Shown here: one piece after another, positions 15,150 through 23,012 of the stretch | Numbering within the stretch: the first letter of the stretch is position 1 | How the letters are laid out: every line of letters begins with the position of its first letter | From: Aliicoccus persicus | GTDB lineage: Bacteria > Bacillota > Bacilli > Staphylococcales > Salinicoccaceae | NCBI RefSeq assembly: GCF_900110815.1 | Contig: NZ_FOIT01000002.1 | Location: 147,341 to 211,340, forward strand | DNA: 64,000 nt | Direction of reading: 5' to 3' | Notes under the pieces: generated by a model | Told to the model about the DNA's origin: nothing | Databases searched by the model: none | Seen by the model: only the letters and a program-made list of their open reading frames with translations | Position numbers and translations under genes: made by a program

Positions 15150-15599
15150 ATGAATTCAAAGTATGTTGTCTATAATGCAGTTATTGCAGCGATTTATGTT
15201 GCAATGACTGTCATTAATCCAATCGGTACTATGGCAATACAAATACGTGTCAGTGAAATGATATCCGTCCTACCGTTTTTCAATCGAAAATTCATACCTG
15301 GCGTTTTAATTGGGGTTGGTATTGCGAATATGTTTTCCGGGCTCGGTATTTTAGACGTAATTGTTGGAGTGGGTATTGGCGCAGTTGCATATACGATCAG
15401 TTATTTTGTAAAGAATGTTTGGATCAACGTTATAATATTTAGTTTGCTCTGTGGTGTGTTTGTCGGATGGATGTTACTCGCTGTTGCTGGACTTCCATTT
15501 TGGATTAGTTTCTTCTCAATCACTATATCCACACTCATCACGACTTCAATAGGTGCATTGATTTTTAAATCGATAGGGAAAAGAATCACAGCAATATAG
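15150..15599 (+). CDS. queT: QueT-family ECF transporter S component (queuosine precursor uptake)
   Basis: A 149-residue integral membrane protein with five to six hydrophobic segments. The N-terminal YVAMTVINPIGTMAIQIRVSE pattern and the NMFSGLGILDVIVGVG stretch are characteristic of QueT, the substrate-binding subunit that pairs with the shared EcfAAT module to import a queuosine precursor such as preQ1 or queuine. EcfAAT genes are not in this window. The preQ1 riboswitch that often precedes queT was looked for and not found in the 43-bp leader. Strong terminator downstream. Confidence 0.8.
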   Translation: MNSKYVVYNAVIAAIYVAMTVINPIGTMAIQIRVSEMISVLPFFNRKFIPGVLIGVGIANMFSGLGILDVIVGVGIGAVAYTISYFVKNVWINVIIFSLLCGVFVGWMLLAVAGLPFWISFFSITISTLITTSIGALIFKSIGKRITAI

Positions 15600-15638
15600 A
15601 AGAAATCCGAAAACACGTTGCCGTTTTCGGATTTCTTT
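15600..15638. terminator. Bidirectional terminator after queT
   Basis: AAGAAATCCGAAAAC pairs perfectly with GTTTTCGGATTTCTT over 15 bp around an 8-base loop, serving queT and the convergent TRAP operon. Confidence 0.87.
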
Positions 15639-15641
15639 ATG

Positions 15642-17714
15642 TTAAACATTTTCTAATTTAATTGTCTGATTTCCTTCTTCTCGATGACCATCACCATGTT
15701 TTTTATATGATATATAGTTCAAGCTGAGAAGTACAATGGCAGTACCAACACCTGCAATATCACTCCATGTTTCTGGAATGATTAAGAGCACTGCTGAAGC
15801 AATAAGCAAAATCCTTATAAACCAGTTGATACGTTTCTTAAACCAGCCTTCAAGTGCGGCTGCTAGAGCGACGAGTCCAATAAGTGTGGAAGCAACAACC
15901 ATGATAACGTCAATGGCACTTGCGAGTGGGTATTCTCTCGCATTCGTTGCGAGTCCTTCGACATCAATGAGGAGCATTGCCGGCTCGTAAACAAATATAA
16001 ACGGGATTAAGAACCCTGCAATGGACAGTTTGAGGGCTTGGAATCCGGTTCGCATTGGATCCCCGCCAGATACACCTGCACCAGCAAATGCAGCGAGTGC
16101 AACTGGTGGTGTAACGTTCGCGAAAATACCAAAGTAGAATACAAACATATGTGCAACAAGTATTGGAATGCCAAACTCAGCTAGAGCAGGAGCAGCCATT
16201 GTTGCTGTGATGATATATGCTGGGATTGATGGTAATCCCATTCCAAGAATCATCGATGCAATCATCGTGAAGAATAGCGTTAAGAATAAGCTACCTGCAC
16301 CAATGCTAGCGATAGCAGAAGTCATGATTGATGCGAAACCTGTAAGAGAAACAACACCAATGATGATACCAACGACCGCACATGCAATCATTACTGATAA
16401 AGCTTGCTGAGCACCACTTGCAAGTGCAAGAACAACGTCTTTAACAGACATTCTCGTTGATTTTCTAAGCATTGCGACAACTACTGTAAGCGCAAGCGTG
16501 TAAAGTGCCGCTCGAGCAATCGGGAAGTTTAAGAATAACATGACAACTAACCCGACGAGCGGAATTAGCAAGTGTCCACGTTCTAACATAACTTCTTTAA
16601 TTACAGGTAAGTTATCTTTAGAGATACCTTTTAAGTTTTTCTTACCTGCACGGTAGTGAACTTGCATGATTACTGCGAGATAGTATAAAAGTGCTGGGAA
16701 CATCGCACCAAGTGCGATGACACCGTAGTTAATTCCGGTCGTCTCCGCCATGATGAATGCACTCGCACCCATGATTGGTGGTAAGATCTGTCCACCGACG
16801 GAGGCGCTGGCTTCAACAGCACCGGCGAAGTTTTTATCGTAGCCCACTTTTTTCATTAAAGGAATCGTAAATGCACCGGTACTTACTACATTTGCAACCG
16901 CTGCACCATTGATACTCCCCATGAAACCACTTGAAACAACCGCAACTTTTGCCGGACCACCTTTATAGCCCCCGGCAATAGCAAGTGCCAAGTCATTAAA
17001 GAACTGTCCCATTCCAGATTTCTGTAAAAACGCTCCAAATAGTATGAATAGGAAGATAAAGTTTAGTGACGCACCGATGGCCGTTGAGTATAGACCTTCA
17101 GTACTTAAGTAAAGTTGTCTGAATATATCCCCGATATCATATTGACGTGTCATCATCATATTCGGTAAAAAATCCATATGGCTAAAGAACGGATATGATA
17201 AGAAAATCAATGCGAGTATCGGTAGAATTAAACCGGTAACTCGACGGGCAGCTTCTAGTACAAGAATAACTGCGACAATACCCATGATAATATCCATAGT
17301 ATTTGGTGAAATACGAGCGGTCATAATCTCAGTGTATTCAACATAGATGTAAAGTGCAGTTGCAATACCACCGAGAGAGAGTATCCAGTCATAAATCGGT
17401 ACTTTACCTCTGTCTTGTGATTTATACATCGGATAAAGTAAGAAAATTAATACCAAACCGATTGCAACGTGAATAGAACGTGATTGCAATGTTGGCATCG
17501 GATTAAATACTAAATATATATGGAATAGAGAATAGAGTATAGCAACAATCATCATAATGTAATACACAGTCTTAGATCGATGCTTACGAGTTGTTGAATC
17601 TCTATCGAATTTTTCTAATACAGCCTGAGTATCTGGTGCAACTTCGGGCTCTTGATTATTCGATGTTGATAATGATTCATTGTCTCTGATTTTTTTAGCG
17701 TTTTTATTGGCCAT
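15642..17714 (-). CDS. TRAP transporter fused permease (DctQM type, TAXI-associated)
   Basis: A 690-residue membrane protein with a short charged N-terminus and roughly 16-18 hydrophobic segments: a small four-helix part fused to a large DctM-type part, the usual arrangement in TAXI-TRAP systems. GAFLQKSGMGQFFNDLA, SGFMGSINGAAVANVVSTGA and GMGLPSIPAYI are conserved DctM features. It forms a Na+- or H+-coupled secondary importer with the TAXI receptor encoded upstream (18178-19398). It is last in the operon TAXI receptor, DUF1850, permease. The substrate, probably an organic acid or amino acid, is undetermined. Confidence 0.92.
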   Translation of the reverse strand: MANKNAKKIRDNESLSTSNNQEPEVAPDTQAVLEKFDRDSTTRKHRSKTVYYIMMIVAILYSLFHIYLVFNPMPTLQSRSIHVAIGLVLIFLLYPMYKSQDRGKVPIYDWILSLGGIATALYIYVEYTEIMTARISPNTMDIIMGIVAVILVLEAARRVTGLILPILALIFLSYPFFSHMDFLPNMMMTRQYDIGDIFRQLYLSTEGLYSTAIGASLNFIFLFILFGAFLQKSGMGQFFNDLALAIAGGYKGGPAKVAVVSSGFMGSINGAAVANVVSTGAFTIPLMKKVGYDKNFAGAVEASASVGGQILPPIMGASAFIMAETTGINYGVIALGAMFPALLYYLAVIMQVHYRAGKKNLKGISKDNLPVIKEVMLERGHLLIPLVGLVVMLFLNFPIARAALYTLALTVVVAMLRKSTRMSVKDVVLALASGAQQALSVMIACAVVGIIIGVVSLTGFASIMTSAIASIGAGSLFLTLFFTMIASMILGMGLPSIPAYIITATMAAPALAEFGIPILVAHMFVFYFGIFANVTPPVALAAFAGAGVSGGDPMRTGFQALKLSIAGFLIPFIFVYEPAMLLIDVEGLATNAREYPLASAIDVIMVVASTLIGLVALAAALEGWFKKRINWFIRILLIASAVLLIIPETWSDIAGVGTAIVLLSLNYISYKKHGDGHREEGNQTIKLENV

Positions 17715-17726
17715 TGGTGTCCCTCC

Positions 17727-18194
17727 CTAAAACCTAAAAATGCGTGGTACACGTTTGATACTGATTTTTACTGAAACATATGAGTCAAACCAATCATACA
17801 ATAAGTACTCATCGTCCCCTTGAATTACTTTAGTATCAACATTTTTAGATACATTTAAATGCATGTCTTCATATTGATTTTCAATGACATAGACGACGTA
17901 CCCGTCCTCTATATATGTTTCTTTATCTGAAGTGGCTGGAACACCAGCACCAAATGTTTTGAAATGTGAAGTTGAGAGTAACAAACTATCATCTACAACT
18001 TCGTACACTTCAAACCATTCCTCTTTTTCAATCGAATGTACCCAATGCAATTCAAATGAACCAGGAAAAAGATAAAGGTTGTCATACCCTTCTGCTTCAA
18101 AAACAACCTGTTTGAAAGGGTATACAAAAACAAAAAGGAGCACTATAAAAATGCTCCCTAAAATGGTTGCGAATCGTTTATTCGACTTCATCAT
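17727..18194 (-). CDS. DUF1850 protein of the TRAP operon
   Basis: About 155 residues: a single N-terminal membrane helix followed by an extracytoplasmic domain with the DUF1850 hallmark WVHSIEKEEWFE. DUF1850 genes are regularly placed between TAXI receptor and fused permease genes, which suggests a role in assembly or gating, but no activity is established. The start is probably one of two tandem ATGs at 18194 and 18191 inside the end of the receptor gene. No ribosome site is visible, so translation is probably coupled to the receptor reading frame. A further in-frame ATG at 18224 is less likely. Confidence 0.82.
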   Translation of the reverse strand: MMKSNKRFATILGSIFIVLLFVFVYPFKQVVFEAEGYDNLYLFPGSFELHWVHSIEKEEWFEVYEVVDDSLLLSTSHFKTFGAGVPATSDKETYIEDGYVVYVIENQYEDMHLNVSKNVDTKVIQGDDEYLLYDWFDSYVSVKISIKRVPRIFRF

Positions 18195-19398
18195 AGTAAC
18201 GTTGTGCACCAGGGTGAACATCAATTACCATATTTTCAAGCGAGTTTTCAACGCTAATATCTTCAGCTGCTTGGTGAGAGTTCGCAAGTGTATCTAAATT
18301 TTCAAATAAGAATCGAGTTAAGTAGTATACATCATCTTCACTTAAGTCAGCGCGGACAACTAAAGCGTTCATAATCGCAGCAGTCGGAACTGCTTCTTCA
18401 TTTCCATATGTGTCAGCAGGAATATCCATTGAAGTAAAGTAATCTTCTTCGATATTTGAAATCACCTCAGGATCGATAGGTACAATCTTCAGGTCAACTG
18501 AGTTTTGTAATTCCATAACAGACGCGTTTGGTAAACCAGATGTCAAGAATGCAGCATCTAAATTTCCACCGCGCATAGCCTCAGCCGCTTCAGCGTAACC
18601 TAAGTAGTCCACATTAAAATCATCATACGATAAGTCATGTGCTGCAATGATTGCACGAGATGCAATTTCTACACCTGAGTTTTGGTCACCAACAGCAACA
18701 CGTTTACCTTCTAAATCTGCGATGCTTTCAATACCAGAACCTTCAGTTGTGATTAACTGTACGAAGTTGGGATATAAAGCAGCAACTTGTTGTACGTTTT
18801 CAACTGGCTCAGAGAACGATTCTTCACCGTTTACAGCTTGCATTAACGCATCAGACATTACGAACGCCATTTCAACGTTTTCTTGAGAAAGTAAGATTAA
18901 GTTTTCTGCAGAAGCACCAGTAGTTTCAGTACGTGCGTTAACACCGAAAGCTTTAGAGTACCCGTCAGCTAACGTCGTTGCAATGATGTTATATGGTCCA
19001 GAAGAACCACCAGTTGCAATTGTTACAAGGCTAGTTTCAAGCTCCACATCTTCAAAATCAGCAGCAGCTTCATCTAACTCCGCTTCAATATCAGCATCTG
19101 ATACTTCATCCTCTTCAGCGTCCGCGTCTTCTTCAGCGTCCGCATCTTCCTCAGCGTCCGCATCCTCGTCAGCGTCTGCGTCTTCTTCAGCGTCCGCGTC
19201 TTCTTCAGCGTCTGCGTCTTCTTCAGCGTCTGCGTCTTCTTCAGCGTCTGCGTCTTCTTCAGTGTCCGTATCTTCCTCTACTTCTTCAACGTCCTCTGTA
19301 TCTTCGTCCGTTGTATCCGTATCCTCTTCTGAATCATTACATGCAGCAAGCAGTAAAGATGCAGCAAATAGAGCAGCTAATGGCTTTCTTAATTTCAT
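18178..19398 (-). CDS. TAXI-family TRAP solute receptor, lipoprotein with acidic 18-bp repeats
   Basis: A 406-residue lipoprotein: signal with lipobox LLAAC (Cys near residue 20), an intrinsically disordered acidic tether of about 90 residues, then a TAXI periplasmic-binding fold starting at ETSLVTIATGGSSGPYN (TAXI motif) with SGPYN and AVGDQNSGVE. The tether repeats the hexapeptide EEDADA about ten times, encoded by near-identical 18-bp units at about 19105-19262. The receptor delivers substrate to the fused permease of the same operon. AAGGAGG precedes the ATG, and TATAAT at about 19434 (minus strand) is a plausible -10. The tether probably spans the wall matrix; copy number may vary by slippage. 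Confidence 0.9.
   Translation of the reverse strand: MKLRKPLAALFAASLLLAACNDSEEDTDTTDEDTEDVEEVEEDTDTEEDADAEEDADAEEDADAEEDADAEEDADADEDADAEEDADAEEDADAEEDEVSDADIEAELDEAAADFEDVELETSLVTIATGGSSGPYNIIATTLADGYSKAFGVNARTETTGASAENLILLSQENVEMAFVMSDALMQAVNGEESFSEPVENVQQVAALYPNFVQLITTEGSGIESIADLEGKRVAVGDQNSGVEIASRAIIAAHDLSYDDFNVDYLGYAEAAEAMRGGNLDAAFLTSGLPNASVMELQNSVDLKIVPIDPEVISNIEEDYFTSMDIPADTYGNEEAVPTAAIMNALVVRADLSEDDVYYLTRFLFENLDTLANSHQAAEDISVENSLENMVIDVHPGAQRYYDEVE
19105..19262. repeat. In-frame 18-bp tandem repeat in the TAXI receptor gene
   Basis: The unit (read on + as GCGTCCGCGTCTTCTTCA, with synonymous T/C and A/G variants) recurs about eight to nine times and encodes EEDADA on the minus strand. 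Because 18 is a multiple of 3, unit gain or loss changes tether length without breaking the frame. Confidence 0.85.
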
Positions 19399-19605
19399 TG
19401 GTGAATCCTCCTTAGTATGTAAGATAAGTGAATTATAACAATTAAAATTCGAATTGGGAATAAACTTTTGATAAATTTTTAATGGGATGCATAAATAACC
19501 AGCCGTAACTATATTGACTGGTTATTATGATTTAAAGACTATTAATTTGTATTTTTGGAAAATAAATGTAGTCGTTTACTATTAATATTTTAAATATTTT
19601 ACAAA

Positions 19606-19827
19606 TTAGAAACTCGGTTTTACGACGACACGATCACACGACTTACAATAGTAAGCTTCTTTGTTCTCTTCTTCGAAGCGGCTTTCTTCCGGTAAAAGTA
19701 CAGCTTCTGGATCTAATGTTGGATCCTCATCCATACTTTTCTTCGATGGCGTCCACACAATATCCATGCGGGCATTTATATATCCTTTTTGCATCGGCGT
19801 TTCACAAAATGGGCAATTCATAATCAT
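19606..19827 (-). CDS. Small zinc-ribbon protein (PF20097/DUF6487-like)
   Basis: A 73-residue protein with paired cysteines at both ends: CPFC near residue 5 and YYCKSC near residue 60, giving a four-Cys zinc ribbon with an acidic middle. GGAGG stands four bases before the ATG at 19827; the ATG two codons later is also possible. Function is unknown. It is 14 bp downstream of the PLP decarboxylase and may share its transcript. The 207 bp between it and the TAXI gene contain only an imperfect AATAACCAG/CTGGTTATT inverted repeat at 19494-19526. Confidence 0.75.
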   Translation of the reverse strand: MIMNCPFCETPMQKGYINARMDIVWTPSKKSMDEDPTLDPEAVLLPEESRFEEENKEAYYCKSCDRVVVKPSF

Positions 19828-19841
19828 CTAACCTCCAATTT

Positions 19842-21269
19842 TTATGAGCGAACAATTTCTACTTCATCGATAACAAACTCATTCAATCGATTTAATGTAC
19901 CGATGATATCATCTTTTGTAGTTTCAGGATTAATCGTACACATACGAATGACCTTTTCCTTATTTAATTCTGTTGTGTAAGTCACAGCATAGCCGGATGA
20001 TGCCATACGCTGTGCTGCGTTTGATAATACTTTGTTGTTTTGTGCAGCAGTTAGACTCGGATGTACATATTTGAAGCTAAGAATTGAAAGGCTCGCTTTA
20101 GAAGTGATGTGCCAGTGCTCCATTTCAGAAACCACACTTTCTGTTAATTCTGCAAGTTCTTGGCCGTAGTCAATGCGTGCACGATATTGCGATTCTCCTA
20201 ATACTTGTAACGTTATCCAAAGTTTGAGTGCACGTGCTGGACGTGTGAGCTCCATACCAATCATCTCAGGATCTATGACGTCATCATCACTTTGCACATC
20301 TGTTAAGTATTCAGCTTCTTCACTAAAGCTATTTAACATATGCTGTTTTTCTTTCACGATGACCATTGCACAGCTATATGTCTGGAATAATAGTTTGTGA
20401 GCATCCCAACTGACACTATCTACACGTTCAATACCTGGGAAAAGCTCTCGACCTTTCGTTGAAAGTAAGTGACTCAGTCCATATGCACCATCCACATGTA
20501 ACCATGTATCGTGAGATTCACAGATGTCCGCAATTTTGTTTAAATCATCGACCGCACCAGTGTTTGTCGTACCCGCTGTCGCTACAACTAAAACAGGCGT
20601 GTAGCCGTCTTTTTTATCTTGTGTAATGATTTTATCGAGTTCGTCTACACGCATTTTAAAGTCTTCATCAACAGGCACACGACGAATGTTTTTCTTTAAG
20701 AAACCAGCGATGTGAAATGCTTTCGTTACCGAGTGGTGGACTTGGTCAGAAATATAAACAGTCGCTTTATGTAAATCTTTTAACTCAATCTTTTCATCGC
20801 GAGCAGTAACGAGCGCTGTTAAATTTGCTGCAGAACCACCAGAAACAAACACACCACCGGCAGGCTTAATAGGCCAGCCAAGTTTACCCGCAAAATAGTT
20901 GATTAGATTACGCTCAATACTAATTGGTAGGTTCGCATTTTTAAAGTTCGATGCGTGAATATTGTTTGCAGTCGTTAAAATGTCTCCGAGCCACGAAAGA
21001 CGAGAACCCGGACCAGGAATAAATGAAAATGATCTCGGATGATTACCGCGGTGAATATATTCTAGAATTTCACTGTCGAGTTCATTTAAAATTTCATAAA
21101 TATCACGACCGTCTTCTGGTACCTCCATCTTTTCATATTTATTGATGAGCTCAGGACTTGCTACACGAGACGCAGGTAGAGTCGATAAATCCCGCTTTAA
21201 ATATTTGTTGACCTCATCCGTAATGATATTTTGTAAATCTAGGTCTTTTTCTTTAAATTCCATTGTCAT
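19842..21269 (-). CDS. PLP-dependent group II decarboxylase
   Basis: A 475-residue pyridoxal-phosphate enzyme of the glutamate/aromatic-amino-acid/2,4-diaminobutyrate decarboxylase family. Evidence: HVDGAYG (cofactor Asp, about 243-249), the Schiff-base Lys in WDAHKLL (about 301-305) and the FVSGGSAANLTAL phosphate-binding segment. AGGAG seven bases before the ATG at 21269 marks the start; an upstream ATG at 21308 lacks one. Likely substrates are aspartate, diaminobutyrate or an aromatic amino acid. No siderophore or polyamine genes adjoin it, so the role is open. Confidence 0.88.
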   Translation of the reverse strand: MTMEFKEKDLDLQNIITDEVNKYLKRDLSTLPASRVASPELINKYEKMEVPEDGRDIYEILNELDSEILEYIHRGNHPRSFSFIPGPGSRLSWLGDILTTANNIHASNFKNANLPISIERNLINYFAGKLGWPIKPAGGVFVSGGSAANLTALVTARDEKIELKDLHKATVYISDQVHHSVTKAFHIAGFLKKNIRRVPVDEDFKMRVDELDKIITQDKKDGYTPVLVVATAGTTNTGAVDDLNKIADICESHDTWLHVDGAYGLSHLLSTKGRELFPGIERVDSVSWDAHKLLFQTYSCAMVIVKEKQHMLNSFSEEAEYLTDVQSDDDVIDPEMIGMELTRPARALKLWITLQVLGESQYRARIDYGQELAELTESVVSEMEHWHITSKASLSILSFKYVHPSLTAAQNNKVLSNAAQRMASSGYAVTYTTELNKEKVIRMCTINPETTKDDIIGTLNRLNEFVIDEVEIVRS

Positions 21270-21368
21270 AACAACACTCCTATATTCGTATCGTATTAAT
21301 TTTAACAAAATTACGATGTGAGGACACTATGCAATCAATTCAACTTTGAGCGGAATTAAGAAGTAAGC

Positions 21369-21394
21369 GTTAGAATTTTTTGTAGAGCGGGTAT
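21369..21394 (+). promoter_or_regulatory. Probable SigB promoter of the small coiled-coil gene
   Basis: GTTAGA (21369-21374), 14 bp, GGGTAT (21389-21394) fits GTTTAA-n14-GGGWAW with two mismatches and lies 37 bp before the ATG at 21432. Confidence 0.55.
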
Positions 21395-21431
21395 AACTAG
21401 AGAAATAATAATACATAGTAAAGGAGAATTT

Positions 21432-21668
21432 ATGATGTTTAAAAAACGAAATGAAGAAGATAAAAATAGTGAAGAAATTGTGGGACGAGAGTTGGGTAAT
21501 TTAGATTCAGAATTGGATAGTGAAGCATCGCTGGAAGATCAAGAAGCTTTGATTGAACAAGTAGAAGCCGAAATTGAGCATCAGGAATCGGAGTTAGAAC
21601 GCGAACAAAGGTTATTTGAGGAAGAAAATTTGAATCCGGACGAAGAAAATCGCAATGAGTTTGAGTGA
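21432..21668 (+). CDS. Small acidic coiled-coil protein, possibly SigB-controlled
   Basis: A 78-residue, highly charged protein (mostly Glu, Asp, Asn, Gln with regular Leu) predicted to be almost wholly helical or coiled-coil. AAGGAG lies five bases before the ATG. It has no signal peptide and no recognised domain. The SigB-like promoter suggests a general-stress protein. It is followed at once by the 41-bp repeat array, which could act as its transcript end. Confidence 0.7.
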   Translation: MMFKKRNEEDKNSEEIVGRELGNLDSELDSEASLEDQEALIEQVEAEIEHQESELEREQRLFEEENLNPDEENRNEFE

Positions 21669-21695
21669 TTGTGGATTGTGTGTCTATGAGCGTCT

Positions 21696-22010
21696 CTCAC
21701 AGACACGCAGATTGATTTGCGTTCCAATGAAAGTTGCTCACAGACACGCAGATTGATTTGCGTTCCAATGAGGCTTGCTCACAGACACGCAGATTGGTTT
21801 GCGTTCCAATGAAGCTCGCTCACAGACACGCAGAGTGGTTTGCATGCCAATGAGCCTTGCTCACAGACACGCAGATTGATTTGCGTTCCAATGAGAGTTG
21901 CTCACAGGCACGCAGATTGATTTACGTACCAATGAGACTAGCTCACAGACACGCAGATTAGTTTGCGTGTCCATGAGCGAACCTCACAGACACGCAAAAC
22001 CATTCCGCAC
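21696..22010. repeat. 41-bp tandem palindromic repeat array A (8 units)
   Basis: Eight units start with CTCAC at 21696, 21737, 21778, 21819, 21860, 21901, 21942 and 21983, an exact 41-bp period. Each holds CTCACAGACACGCA, an 8-base centre, TGCGT and CCAATGAG, so every unit can fold as a hairpin; unit 7 has the best arms (GACACGCA with TGCGTGTC). Only the five or so bases before CTCA vary between units. The array sits between the small coiled-coil gene and a convergent VOC gene and contains no credible ORF. The same unit occurs inverted at about 39999-40260. After it (22011-22063) there is only a short spacer. Confidence 0.92.
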
Positions 22011-22063
22011 ACCAAAAAGCGTCCACGTGACCAATTGATCACACAGACGCTCCATATAAAATA

Positions 22064-22846
22064 CTATTTATTCGACAATGTAAAATGAATCCCATCCGGT
22101 GACACTAAATCTTTATTTTCAACAGCCGGATGATGAACATCGACGTGTCTCAAGCCAAGTGTTGTCTCATTATTTTCGCGCGGTGCGTTTGATTGCCAAG
22201 CGTTAATCGCGATATGGTGGTGATATTTTTTATCACTCATGAACATTGCACCAGGATAATCTGTCGCAATCTCAAGTCCGATTTCCTCAATATAGAATGG
22301 CAAAGACTCAGCCACATTATGTGTTTTTAAGTGTAAGTGTCCGAACACTGATCCGTCTGGCAAACCTTGCCAACCTGCATCGGAATGCTCACTCACAACG
22401 CCATTGATATCCAATTGTTCTGTGATCATGTACACCTTATCTTCATTCCAAATCCAATCGTGGTCTCCACGGTCTCTGTAGACTTCGTATCCGTTCCCGT
22501 CTGGGTCATTCAAGTAGACTGCTTCGCTAACATGGTGATCACTTGCACCAAAGCGAACGCCTTTTTGATGGATATGCAGGATGAAATCTGAAAGCGATTG
22601 TCTATCTGGTAACAGAATCGCGATATGGAATAATCCTGCTGCGCGATGTCCTTCTGGTGATGCACCTTCGACTTCTATCAAAGTGATCGTATGGTCGCTA
22701 TCTCCGATTTGGTACGCTACTTTTTTATCCTCAGATTTAACCAACGTGAGTCCTAGAATGTTTTCATAGAACGCCTTCATCGTTGATAAACTGCTGACGT
22801 TTAAATCAACGTTTTTTACGTGAATCGTTTCTTTGTTGTGGAACAT
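22064..22846 (-). CDS. VOC-family (catechol 2,3-dioxygenase/CatE-like) protein
   Basis: A 260-residue protein made of two vicinal-oxygen-chelate modules (about 5-125 and 150-255). Metal ligands typical of the extradiol dioxygenase fold are visible: H in GLFHIAI (about 73), H in FGHLHLKTHN (about 170), and E in GNGYEVYRD (about 121). The YRDRGDHDW stretch is seen in Bacillus CatE/YfiE-like proteins. It may cleave catechols or act on another small electrophile. GAGGA precedes the ATG. Single-gene unit. Confidence 0.82.
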   Translation of the reverse strand: MFHNKETIHVKNVDLNVSSLSTMKAFYENILGLTLVKSEDKKVAYQIGDSDHTITLIEVEGASPEGHRAAGLFHIAILLPDRQSLSDFILHIHQKGVRFGASDHHVSEAVYLNDPDGNGYEVYRDRGDHDWIWNEDKVYMITEQLDINGVVSEHSDAGWQGLPDGSVFGHLHLKTHNVAESLPFYIEEIGLEIATDYPGAMFMSDKKYHHHIAINAWQSNAPRENNETTLGLRHVDVHHPAVENKDLVSPDGIHFTLSNK

Positions 22847-23012
22847 TGTTTTCCTCCTCAGGAAAGTATTTTTTAATTTAATGATTCATAATCCAGTTAT
22901 TATGCCTCGCTTATAATACAGAAAAATATCTCGAATTGAAACTATTTTGCTCACATACACAACTAAGAATTTTTATAGTAGACTAGGTATAAATATTCTA
23001 AGGAGGATTTTG

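Noticed and set aside
21696..22010. CRISPR array
   Set aside because: The 41-bp units have no unique 26-40-bp spacers; nearly the whole unit is conserved, including between arrays, and no cas genes are nearby.
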